From: Fidelibacterota bacterium UBA7303
GTDB lineage: Bacteria > Fidelibacterota > Marinisomatia > Marinisomatales > UBA1611
Length of the DNA stretch: 9,552 bases
Assembly (NCBI GenBank): GCA_002471805.1
Contig: DKQR01000049.1
Location: 1-9,552 of the forward strand
Direction of reading: 5' to 3'
Part shown: piece by piece, positions 1-7,112 of the stretch
Numbering within the stretch: position 1 is the stretch's first letter
How the letters are laid out: the number at the start of each line of letters is the position of its first letter
The notes under the pieces: model-generated
Told to the model about the DNA's origin: nothing
Seen by the model: the letters and a program-made list of their open reading frames with translations, nothing else
Databases searched by the model: none
Translations under genes and position numbers: made by a program

Positions 1-1031
1 ACCAGATAAATCATCACTGCATACACACCCTGAGTGGACATTACCGGCAAGGCCAGCAGCATATATCCAGCATGTGCAATGCTGGAATATGCCAGCATCC
101 GTTTAAGGTTATTTTGCTGAATTGCCACTAGATTACCTAGACTCATGGTAATAACCGCCAACAGGGCCAAAATTTCCGGCCAGGGCATATTGGTCATGCT
201 AACTCCTTCAATGCCAATCATGGCCCCGCCATCGGCAAGGACCTGATTGAAAAATCGGATCATCATAGCTAAAGCACCTGCCTTTGGTGCCACCGACAAA
301 TAAGCTGTTATGGTGATAGGTGCACCTTCGTAAACATCCGGCGTCCAGAAATGAAAAGGAACAGCAGATATCTTATAACCAAATCCAGCCAAAATCATCA
401 CCAGGGCCATCACCAGGGCGGCATTAGCAGTCTCATCCAGATTAACTACTGCTTGCTGAACCTCAAAGTAGTTGGTACTGCCTGCCAGGCCATACAATAT
501 GCTTATACCAAACAGCATAATTCCGGATGAAAAAGCGCCATATACAACATATTTGAGTCCGGCTTCATTTGATCTGGTATTCTGTTTTAAGTAGCCAGCC
601 AGGATGAAAGACATGATGGAAACCATTTCAATCGATAAATAGACCATGACCAGGTCCACAGCTGAAACCATTAAAAACAAACCCAAAACAATAATACCCA
701 GCAAAGTGAAATACTCACCTTTACGGTATTCTGCCAATTCACCAGTTTGCCAGCTCACTACCGATACAAAAATAGTGGCTAGAATGACCAACATTTTAAA
801 AAAGGATGCGAATGGGTCTAACACAATTGAGTCCATGAAGAGGGTTGTTGTTTTAGAGCCATCCTGAATATATATGGCCAGTGCCACCGTGATTAATCCC
901 AGGATCAATACCCAGCCCACCTTGCCGGAATCTTTTTTGTCAAGAAGAAGATCTAGAATAATGGCCAATACAATAACCCCAGTAAGAATGAGTTCAGGCC
1001 AGTAGAAATCCAAGCTTTGCAGGTTGGTCAT
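1..1031 (-). CDS. nuoN: NADH-quinone oxidoreductase subunit N, partial (3' end beyond window)
   Basis: This antiporter-like membrane subunit of complex I lies next to the junction side of the proton-pumping arm and should translocate protons across the cytoplasmic membrane. An uninterrupted frame runs from ATG at 1031 to the window edge and gives 343 residues of an expected roughly 480-500, so the C-terminal third is missing only because the window ends. The product is very hydrophobic with many membrane segments. The hallmarks of the family are visible: Glu135 in YLSIEMVSI, Lys220 in GFGYKISAVPFHFW, Lys250 in SVAPKAGA, and the VYEGAP loop around residue 235. By alignment from memory, these match the proton-path Glu133, Lys217 and Lys247 of E. 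coli NuoN. The start lies 9 bases after the nuoM stop and is preceded by a good Shine-Dalgarno site. The identification is secure from both sequence and position as last gene of the cluster. Confidence 0.96.
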   Translation of the reverse strand, partial: MTNLQSLDFYWPELILTGVIVLAIILDLLLDKKDSGKVGWVLILGLITVALAIYIQDGSKTTTLFMDSIVLDPFASFFKMLVILATIFVSVVSWQTGELAEYRKGEYFTLLGIIVLGLFLMVSAVDLVMVYLSIEMVSIMSFILAGYLKQNTRSNEAGLKYVVYGAFSSGIMLFGISILYGLAGSTNYFEVQQAVVNLDETANAALVMALVMILAGFGYKISAVPFHFWTPDVYEGAPITITAYLSVAPKAGALAMMIRFFNQVLADGGAMIGIEGVSMTNMPWPEILALLAVITMSLGNLVAIQQNNLKRMLAYSSIAHAGYMLLALPVMSTQGVYAVMIYL

Positions 1032-1036
1032 GGGAG

Positions 1037-1042
1037 TCCCTT
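1037..1042 (-). promoter_or_regulatory. Ribosome binding site of nuoN
   Basis: AAGGGA on the minus strand sits 5 bases upstream of the nuoN ATG at 1031 and overlaps the TAA stop of nuoM. The site supports the chosen nuoN start and suggests that ribosomes finishing nuoM can reinitiate there. Confidence 0.6.
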
Positions 1043-2582
1043 ACATTCCTGCGAACGTGGATAGGGACACAACGCTATTAATGATCATGTCCATGGTCCT
1101 GGCGATAATATCCAGGTACGGTGCTGGATAAATACCAAAAAAGATGGTAATCACAAGCAGCGGTACTACCGTAAATAATTCCAGTCGATTGATCTCAGGA
1201 AGCTTGTTGTATTTTTCATTCAGTTCACCAAAGAAAATGCGCTGAAATGCCCACAGGAAATATGCGGCATTCAAAAGAATTCCAATAGTGGATGCAATCA
1301 CAATTCCTCTGTAAACCGGGAAAGCTCCAATAAAGCACATGGCTTCACTGATAAATCCCGAAAGCCCGGGCAAGCCCAATCCTGCAAAAAAGGCCACAGC
1401 AGTTATACCGGCATAAACTGGCATCTGGCTGGCCAGCCCGCCAAACCCATCTATATCTCTATGGTGCGCCCGTTCGTAGATAACACCCACTAGAATAAAA
1501 AGCATGGCAGAGATCGTTCCGTGATTGAACATTTGGAACACAGCGCCGCCGATGCCAGCCTGTGCAGCCTTGAAGTTTGTACCATTGGCAGCACCGGCAG
1601 CAATCACTGCAGCCATGCCAATTAGGGCATAGCCCATATGATTTACACTAGAATAAGCCACCAGTTTTTTTAGGTCTGTCTGTGCCAAGGCGCACAACCC
1701 TCCCCAGATTACATTAATAAGCCCCAGGAACGCCAGTGCGCCGGAAAACCAGTATACCCCGTCGGGCATGAGTCCATAATTAATTCTCAATATTCCATAA
1801 ACACCGAGCTTTAGGAGTATTCCCGCCAAAATGACTGAAATGGCCGTAGGCGCCTCGACGTGGGCCAGCGGCAGCCAGGTGTGAAACGGAAAAACGGGAA
1901 CCTTGATAGCAAACCCAATAAACAGTAGTACCCAGATTACCTTGATGCCACTCATTCCCCACCAGACTACACCTTGAAGTGCTTCAGGTGCAATGCGCAT
2001 CAGGTCAAGAATATCGAAGGTTTTTCCGCAGGAAAAATAAAGCCCTAGGATGCCCACAAGCATTAACACGGAACCAAATAACGTATATAGAAAGAACTTG
2101 ATAGCAGCATATTCCCGTTGCGGTCCGCCCCATATCCCAATCAGGAAATACATGGGCAGCAACATCACTTCCCAGAATACGTAAAAAAGGAAGAAATCCA
2201 GAGAGAGAAAAACACCAACGATACCTGTATCCAGAAGCAAAAACAAGGCAAAATAACCTTTAACCGCTTTAGATGTATTCCAACTGACAAACACACAGAT
2301 AAAACAAAGCAGGGCAGTTAAGATCACCATAGGTAGACTCAAACCATCCACGCCAAGGATGTAGGCGATATTAAAGGAAGGAATCCATTCCAGTCGTTCC
2401 ATAAATTGCATCGATCCAATTCCGCTGTCAAACCGCTGCCAGAGTACTATGGACAGGAATAATTGCATACCGGTCGCAACTGCGGCAGTAATTTTTATGT
2501 ACTTTTCATATTTCCGGGGAATAAAGGCGATAGCCACCATACCCATAATCGGTAACCAGATTAGTAAACTTAAAATACCCAT
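1041..2582 (-). CDS. nuoM: NADH-quinone oxidoreductase subunit M
   Basis: This is the middle antiporter-like proton-pumping subunit of the complex I membrane arm. It has 513 residues, the normal length for the family, with about 14 hydrophobic segments. Key residues are in place: Glu138 in FWEVMLLPMYFLIG (transmembrane helix 5), Lys227 in FAIKVPVFPFHTWLPLAHVEAP (helix 7 and the following loop), Lys258 in GILLKLGVYGILR (helix 8), and Glu413 in GLSGFISEAM (helix 12). The last replaces the lysine found at this place in NuoL, which is characteristic of NuoM. The AQTDLKKLVAYSSVNHMGY signature lies at residues 300-318. The ATG lies 20 bases after the nuoL stop, the largest gap in the window, with a weak ribosome binding site. 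The stop is 9 bases before nuoN. No anomaly is seen. Confidence 0.98.
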   Translation of the reverse strand: MGILSLLIWLPIMGMVAIAFIPRKYEKYIKITAAVATGMQLFLSIVLWQRFDSGIGSMQFMERLEWIPSFNIAYILGVDGLSLPMVILTALLCFICVFVSWNTSKAVKGYFALFLLLDTGIVGVFLSLDFFLFYVFWEVMLLPMYFLIGIWGGPQREYAAIKFFLYTLFGSVLMLVGILGLYFSCGKTFDILDLMRIAPEALQGVVWWGMSGIKVIWVLLFIGFAIKVPVFPFHTWLPLAHVEAPTAISVILAGILLKLGVYGILRINYGLMPDGVYWFSGALAFLGLINVIWGGLCALAQTDLKKLVAYSSVNHMGYALIGMAAVIAAGAANGTNFKAAQAGIGGAVFQMFNHGTISAMLFILVGVIYERAHHRDIDGFGGLASQMPVYAGITAVAFFAGLGLPGLSGFISEAMCFIGAFPVYRGIVIASTIGILLNAAYFLWAFQRIFFGELNEKYNKLPEINRLELFTVVPLLVITIFFGIYPAPYLDIIARTMDMIINSVVSLSTFAGM

Positions 2583-2588
2583 TTATTT

Positions 2589-2595
2589 CTCACTT
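2589..2595 (-). promoter_or_regulatory. Weak ribosome binding site of nuoM
   Basis: AAGTGAG on the minus strand ends 6 bases before the nuoM ATG at 2582, inside the 20-base nuoL-nuoM spacer. It is an imperfect Shine-Dalgarno match at good spacing. No other candidate is present in the spacer. Confidence 0.4.
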
Positions 2596-2602
2596 CATTG
2601 AA

Positions 2603-4651
2603 TTAAAAAGCCTGGATGATGGTCAGAATAATTAGCCCAGCCGTAACGTATAATAAATAATTCTGCAGTCGCCCAGTCTGTAATTTTCTGAAAGTACCAC
2701 CCAGATAATTAACGATTCTTCCAGTGCCATCAACCAGCCCCTGATCGATTCCTTCAAAGTCAAAACGACCCGTTACACGGCTCAGCCAGTCTGTAAATCG
2801 ACCAAAACCATTAATAAAATATTTATCATAAAGATCCCAATCCAACCAGGCCACTTTATTGGCCAGACGAAAAAACGGCTGATAGAGAAAACGCTCATAA
2901 TTTTCATCAAAATAATATTTATTCCTGCTCCAATCATAAAGTGTACCGAAACTTTTCACCCAGTTTTCCGCAGAGAAAACCTTACGGAGATACACCATAA
3001 CAGCAAGCGCAATGCCAAGAAAAGCAACTGCAATGGAGGTGTACATTGCTGTGTAATGGGCGTGATGAGCGTGGTCTGCAATTTCACGGGCAGGTATACT
3101 GCCCGGCACAAATGAATCCCCAGCTACTACTAGATCCGTGAACCAGCCATGGTCCGAAAAAGGGTCTACATAAGGTAAGGTGTAAAAAATGAAAACGGAT
3201 AACGAAGCCAACAGTACCAATGGACCGGTCATTTCCTTAGGTGATTCATGGATATCATCAATCAGCTCCGGCATTTGGGGCGCACCATGAAAAGTGAGGA
3301 ACATCAACCGAAACATATAAAATGCTGTGAGAGCGGCGGCACCAAATCCAAAAACCGGCAGCAGCAGATGAGCAGGATGGTGCTGGGCAAAGGCCAGAGT
3401 ACCGGCCAGGATGGCATCCTTGGATAAAAATCCGGAAAAGAGCGGCACACCGGCGATGGCCAGGGTACTAACCAGCATGGTCCAATAAGTGACCGGCATC
3501 TTCTCCTTAAATCCACCCATATTACGCATATCCTGCGGGTCTGTATTATGATCATGTTTTTTATGAAGAGCGTGGTGCATGGCATGGATCACAGAACCAC
3601 TGCCATAAAACAGGTTAGCCTTGAACATAGCGTGGGTCAATAAATGGAAAAATGCTGCCGTGTATACACCAGTACCTACGGCCAGAATCATATATCCAAG
3701 TTGGCTAACCGTAGAGTAGGCCAGAACTTTCTTAATATCTGTCTGAGTTACAGCAATAGAAGCTGCGAATAAAGCAGTAAAACCACCAACATAGGCCACC
3801 ACCAGCAGTGCATCTGGCGAAAAAAGTGGAAACACTCGCACCGACATATAAACTCCCGCAGCAACCATGGTTGCCGCATGCATCAAGGCGGATACAGGCG
3901 TGGGGCCTTCCATGGCATCGGGCAGCCAGATGTGCAGTGGAAACTGTGATGATTTTCCCATGGCACCTAAAAAAAGACCTACACCGGCCAAGGTTAGCAT
4001 CGTTCCAGAGATTTTACCAACGGCCACACCTTCGAATATGTCGCTGAACATAAAAGAACCAACCGCAGTATAAAGCAGCATTATACCTATAAAGAAACCA
4101 ATATCGCCTACGCGATTTGTAAGGAATGCTTTTTTACCAGCATTTGCGGCAGTGTCTTTTTCAAACCAGTGACCGATCAAAAGGTAGGAACTCACACCAA
4201 CCAGTTCCCAAGACATGTACATGGAAATAAGATTGTTGGCGAGCACAATTCCATTCATGGAAAATGTGAATAGTCCCAGATAGGCAAAATACCGTGAGTA
4301 ACGGATATCTCCTGCCATGTATTCTAATGAAAAGATATGAGTGCAAGTGGAGATTAGTGCAACCACAACAAGCATGATAATGGTGATATTATCAATCAAA
4401 AATCCCAGTTGGATGGAAAATGAGCCCATATCAATCCAGGTAAAACTGGCTTCTTTTGAAAATCCAGAATCATAGCTTGAAAGCATGGTAGCAAACATTA
4501 TCAAAGATAAAATAAGGGTAATACCTATAGCACTAATGGATACCCAGTCTCCTTGGCGGGGTAGTCGTTTTCCAAGAAAGATTTGTACCACGAAAGCTGC
4601 CAGTGGCAGGAAAAGTATCAAGAGAGAAAACTGAATAAAATACTGTTCCAT
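2603..4651 (-). CDS. nuoL: NADH-quinone oxidoreductase subunit L
   Basis: This is the distal antiporter-like proton-pumping subunit, which carries the long lateral helix running along the membrane arm. Its 682 residues are somewhat longer than the roughly 610 of E. coli NuoL. Family residues include Glu149 in YMSWELVGVSSYLLIG, Lys233 in GAMGKSSQFPLHIWLPDAM, the EGPTPVSALMHAATMV stretch at 248-263, QTDIKKVLAYSTVSQLGYM at 303-321, and Lys411 in SGFLSKDAIL. The C-terminal part (about 560-650) is charged and amphipathic, fitting the lateral helix, followed by the LQTGRLQNYLLYV final membrane anchor at 657-669. Two histidine-rich loops are visible at about 356-368 and 527-532. The start overlaps the nuoK stop by one base (TAATG), and I saw no ribosome binding site, so translation is probably coupled to nuoK. 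Confidence 0.98.
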   Translation of the reverse strand: MEQYFIQFSLLILFLPLAAFVVQIFLGKRLPRQGDWVSISAIGITLILSLIMFATMLSSYDSGFSKEASFTWIDMGSFSIQLGFLIDNITIIMLVVVALISTCTHIFSLEYMAGDIRYSRYFAYLGLFTFSMNGIVLANNLISMYMSWELVGVSSYLLIGHWFEKDTAANAGKKAFLTNRVGDIGFFIGIMLLYTAVGSFMFSDIFEGVAVGKISGTMLTLAGVGLFLGAMGKSSQFPLHIWLPDAMEGPTPVSALMHAATMVAAGVYMSVRVFPLFSPDALLVVAYVGGFTALFAASIAVTQTDIKKVLAYSTVSQLGYMILAVGTGVYTAAFFHLLTHAMFKANLFYGSGSVIHAMHHALHKKHDHNTDPQDMRNMGGFKEKMPVTYWTMLVSTLAIAGVPLFSGFLSKDAILAGTLAFAQHHPAHLLLPVFGFGAAALTAFYMFRLMFLTFHGAPQMPELIDDIHESPKEMTGPLVLLASLSVFIFYTLPYVDPFSDHGWFTDLVVAGDSFVPGSIPAREIADHAHHAHYTAMYTSIAVAFLGIALAVMVYLRKVFSAENWVKSFGTLYDWSRNKYYFDENYERFLYQPFFRLANKVAWLDWDLYDKYFINGFGRFTDWLSRVTGRFDFEGIDQGLVDGTGRIVNYLGGTFRKLQTGRLQNYLLYVTAGLIILTIIQAF

Positions 4652-4956
4652 TATTGTTTCATGCTGGATGCATCATCAACATTTATGGTGTTTAAATTAT
4701 TGTAGATATTAATTATAATTGCAAGGGCTACTGCCGCTTCAGCGGCTGCAAGAACAATAACGATGAGTCCGAAAATATGACCATCTAAATTCATTCCTCC
4801 AAATCGAGAGAAAGCGACAAAATTCAAATTGGCAGCATTTAGAATGAGTTCCACACCCATTAGAACTGCAATACCATTTCGTCGTGTAATTACACCAAAA
4901 ACTCCTAGAGAAAACAAAACTGCAGCAATGAATAAATAGTTAGTTAACTGATCCAT
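4651..4956 (-). CDS. nuoK: NADH-quinone oxidoreductase subunit K
   Basis: This small membrane subunit has three transmembrane helices and corresponds to mitochondrial ND4L. It helps form the proton path between the quinone-site end and the antiporter subunits. It has 101 residues, the standard length. The two buried glutamates needed for coupling are present: Glu36 in VLMGVELILNAANLNFVAF and Glu73 in LAAAEAAVALAI. The start overlaps the last base of the nuoJ stop (TAATG) and has a strong ribosome binding site, and its own stop overlaps the nuoL start in the same way. The C-terminal tail after helix 3 is short and polar. The assignment is secure despite the small size. Confidence 0.97.
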   Translation of the reverse strand: MDQLTNYLFIAAVLFSLGVFGVITRRNGIAVLMGVELILNAANLNFVAFSRFGGMNLDGHIFGLIVIVLAAAEAAVALAIIINIYNNLNTINVDDASSMKQ

Positions 4957-5444
4957 TAGTTCCCTTCTCTAGACAAAACTGCTGCACCAATAAGGGCTCC
5001 CAACAATAATACGGATATTACTTCAAAGGGGAGCAGATACCTTGTTAGTAAAAGGGTCCCCACGCCTGCAGTGGTGCTCTCAGGTTCCAGTGCAGGCCGG
5101 ATTAGCCAGGGTGTTTTGCTAATCACCATACTTAAAAAAATAAATAACCAAGTCACCACCACAGCACCAACACCCTGTTGCACATTGGTCTGGGATAACC
5201 GAACAGAAGAAATTTGATTTGTAAGCATAATACCGAAAATGATCAGCACCAATATTCCGCCAATATAGACAAGAAGCTGAACTCCAGCTATGAAATCTGC
5301 CCATAGAAAAACATATAGGCCGGCAACACCAAACAGTGTAAAAAGTAACCCTATAGCTGCATAAAGCAGTTGATTATTAAGCACTACAAATGCAGCGGAA
5401 ATCACTGTAAGAGCGGCAATACACCAGAACACCATATCTGCCAT
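4956..5444 (-). CDS. nuoJ: NADH-quinone oxidoreductase subunit J
   Basis: This membrane subunit corresponds to mitochondrial ND6 and sits between NuoK, NuoA and NuoN. Its third helix bends during the coupling of quinone reduction to proton pumping. It has 162 residues with about five hydrophobic segments. The conserved third-helix motif is complete at residues 48-71 (WADFIAGVQLLVYIGG followed by a hydrophobic run), with Tyr60 at the position of the conserved tyrosine of the pi-bulge. After helix 4 comes a polar loop (about 108-128) before the last helix. ATG at 5444 was chosen; a second ATG three codons downstream is less well placed relative to the GAGG upstream. The gene starts 6 bases after the nuoI stop. 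The family is variable in sequence, but helix 3 and position leave little doubt. Confidence 0.95.
   Translation of the reverse strand: MADMVFWCIAALTVISAAFVVLNNQLLYAAIGLLFTLFGVAGLYVFLWADFIAGVQLLVYIGGILVLIIFGIMLTNQISSVRLSQTNVQQGVGAVVVTWLFIFLSMVISKTPWLIRPALEPESTTAGVGTLLLTRYLLPFEVISVLLLGALIGAAVLSREGN
4961..4966 (-). promoter_or_regulatory. Ribosome binding site of nuoK
   Basis: AAGGGA on the minus strand, inside the last codons of nuoJ, lies 4 bases upstream of the nuoK ATG at 4956. It is one of the better Shine-Dalgarno sequences in the operon and confirms the TAATG-type start. Confidence 0.6.
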
Positions 5445-5450
5445 ATCTAG

Positions 5451-6032
5451 CTAAACCTCTGCTTTTTGTTCACTTATTATTTTCGCCATTCCTTCTCTAG
5501 AGCCCGGTTTAGCAAAACGGTAGATAAGATCATTTCGATTTGGTTCAGAGAATTCATAATCAATTGGATGCTTATCGCTATTTGGACCCCCAGTCATGAA
5601 AATACATTCTTCCGGGCATGGATAGGTGCACAGATTGCAATAGCAGCATTCTGTCATATCAATATCAAAACGAGTAACAACCATAGCTTTTCGGGATCCA
5701 TTTGAAGTGACACCTACATGACCAATTTCTTTAATGTCTTCCCCGCGGTTAGGAACTTTTTCCGTTTCAATCTTGATACAGTCTACAGGACAGGCACGTT
5801 CACACTTAAGACATCCAATACAATCATCCATATCTACATGCAATCTTGACCTAATTACATTGTAGTTGCTGTGATCAAAGCCAATATTACGATCGGGTCG
5901 TGGCCATCTTTCTTCTGGATATTGTAGTGTAACGTTATCATTTTTTGCACGAAAAAGGTGGACCAGAGTAATTCCCATCCCACCTAAAATCGTTGTAGCT
6001 GCTGCCCAAATATCAATTATATATCTTTTCAT
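5451..6032 (-). CDS. nuoI: NADH-quinone oxidoreductase subunit I (2x[4Fe-4S] ferredoxin-type)
   Basis: This peripheral-arm subunit carries clusters N6a and N6b and passes electrons to cluster N2 in NuoB. It has 193 residues. Two CxxCxxCxxxCP motifs are intact: Cys71, 74, 77, 81 and Cys129, 132, 135, 139. An extra cysteine (Cys130) lies beside the first ligand of the second motif. The two motifs are separated by 48 residues (Cys81 to Cys129), more than in E. coli as I recall it, because of a loop at about 92-118. The N-terminus is a hydrophobic amphipathic stretch (residues 4-27) that should lie on the membrane. The gene starts 3 bases after nuoH; I see no convincing ribosome binding site, so it may rely on coupling to nuoH. 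The unusual loop does not weaken the assignment. Confidence 0.97.
   Translation of the reverse strand: MKRYIIDIWAAATTILGGMGITLVHLFRAKNDNVTLQYPEERWPRPDRNIGFDHSNYNVIRSRLHVDMDDCIGCLKCERACPVDCIKIETEKVPNRGEDIKEIGHVGVTSNGSRKAMVVTRFDIDMTECCYCNLCTYPCPEECIFMTGGPNSDKHPIDYEFSEPNRNDLIYRFAKPGSREGMAKIISEQKAEV
5456..5460 (-). promoter_or_regulatory. Possible ribosome binding site of nuoJ
   Basis: AGAGG on the minus strand, at the very end of nuoI, lies 11 bases before ATG 5444 and 20 before the alternative ATG three codons later. The spacing favours the first ATG but is a little long. Confidence 0.4.
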
Positions 6033-6035
6033 ACT

Positions 6036-7112
6036 TTATGACCCAAGTAGTACTGTCCAGATTGCAACACCGAAAATATTAATCAATCCAATAGGTAAAA
6101 AAACCTTCCAACATACATTCATTAGCTGATCAACTCGTAGCCGAGGTACTGTCCATCGAATCCAGATCATGATGAAAATCAAGAAGGCTATTTTACTCAT
6201 CATCCAAAATACACTCCAGCCCGGCGAATCAAGATACCCCGAGATTGGACTTTGCCATCCGCCAAGAAATCCCGTAGCAGCGACAGCGCTGACAACAAAC
6301 ATATTTGCATACTCGCTTAAGAAAAAAAACGCATAACGCATTCCCGAGTATTCTGTTACAAAACCTGCCACCAATTCAGACTCTGATTCAGGTAAATCAA
6401 AAGGGGTCCTGTTGGTCTCAGCAAGTGCACTGATAAAATATATCACAAATGCAACTGGAATAAATGGATTGTCAAATAAAATCCAATTGAATATACCCCC
6501 CTGCTGGTAGGCAATGATTTCCTGCATGTTTAACGAGCCAGTTATAATGATCACAGTAATCAAGGAAATTCCAGCAGGGATTTCATAACTGACAATCTGC
6601 GCGGCAGAACGCATTGCACCATATAAAGACCATTTATTATTTGAAGACCATCCTGCAAGTATAAGTGCGATAACTGCTAAGCTACCGACACCAAGGATAT
6701 AGAATATGCCTATATTTAAATCTGCAACTATAATCGATTCACCAAAGGGTATCGCAACAAAACTAACGAAAGCACCAATGAAAATCATAAAAGGCGCCAT
6801 TATGAATAATACTCTGTTTGCACTCCCTGGTATAATATCTTCCTTTGTTAAAAGTTTAAGAGCATCAGCAACAGGCTGCAAAAGGCCCCATTTGCCGGCA
6901 TGAAACCCAAAACCCTGCCCCATAGGACCAACCTTATCCTGAATAAATGATGAAACTTTTAATTCAGCATAGATAACCACTAACGCATAAACAGCAATAA
7001 AGCCAAATAATATTAGACAAGGAATCAACATTGCGAACAGGAGTAGAAATCCATTCCCAGAGAAACCAGGAAGGAATTGATTCAATAGATCAAAAATAAA
7101 ATCTACTGTCAT
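6036..7112 (-). CDS. nuoH: NADH-quinone oxidoreductase subunit H
   Basis: This membrane subunit corresponds to mitochondrial ND1 and forms the quinone-entry chamber with NuoB and NuoD, joining the peripheral and membrane arms. It has 358 residues with about eight hydrophobic segments. Conserved stretches are present: the first cytoplasmic loop at about 49-92 ending LLQPVADALKLLTKED, KWSLYGAMRSAAQIVSYEIP at 160-179, and ALAETNRTPFDLPESESEL at 229-247 followed by VAGFVTEYSGMRYAFFFLSEY, then RWTVPRLRVDQLM at 319-331. In the first loop, GP at 62-63 is followed by an enlarged glycine-rich segment (64-76), longer than in E. coli as I recall. The ATG overlaps the nuoD stop (ATGA) and has a strong ribosome binding site. 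In most 14-subunit operons nuoE, nuoF and nuoG precede this gene; here they do not. Confidence 0.98.
   Translation of the reverse strand: MTVDFIFDLLNQFLPGFSGNGFLLLFAMLIPCLILFGFIAVYALVVIYAELKVSSFIQDKVGPMGQGFGFHAGKWGLLQPVADALKLLTKEDIIPGSANRVLFIMAPFMIFIGAFVSFVAIPFGESIIVADLNIGIFYILGVGSLAVIALILAGWSSNNKWSLYGAMRSAAQIVSYEIPAGISLITVIIITGSLNMQEIIAYQQGGIFNWILFDNPFIPVAFVIYFISALAETNRTPFDLPESESELVAGFVTEYSGMRYAFFFLSEYANMFVVSAVAATGFLGGWQSPISGYLDSPGWSVFWMMSKIAFLIFIMIWIRWTVPRLRVDQLMNVCWKVFLPIGLINIFGVAIWTVLLGS

Noticed and set aside
646..867. Plus-strand open frame of 73 codons
   Set aside because: It is antisense to nuoN, whose frame is continuous and clearly homologous to the family across this stretch.
2118..2321. 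Plus-strand open frame of 67 codons
   Set aside because: It lies entirely antisense to nuoM, has no family resemblance, and its Lys/Gln-rich composition reflects the complement of hydrophobic codons.
2583..2602. Possible terminator or internal promoter in the nuoL-nuoM spacer
   Set aside because: The spacer is only 20 bases, has no inverted repeat or T-run, and holds only a weak ribosome site for nuoM.
3304..3585. Minus-strand open frame of 93 codons in another frame of nuoL
   Set aside because: It is nested in nuoL and its product reads as a frame-shifted version of it, with no features of its own.
3808..4073. Two overlapping plus-strand open frames of 79 and 68 codons
   Set aside because: Both are antisense to the conserved core of nuoL and overlap one another in different frames; no ribosome site or recognisable domain.
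5064..5101. Polar stretch in the nuoJ loop as evidence of a fusion or frameshift
   Set aside because: The frame is intact on both sides, the last helix follows as expected, and NuoJ loops vary widely in this family.
5466..5705. Plus-strand open frame of 79 codons
   Set aside because: It is antisense to the second ferredoxin motif of nuoI, which fully explains the sequence.
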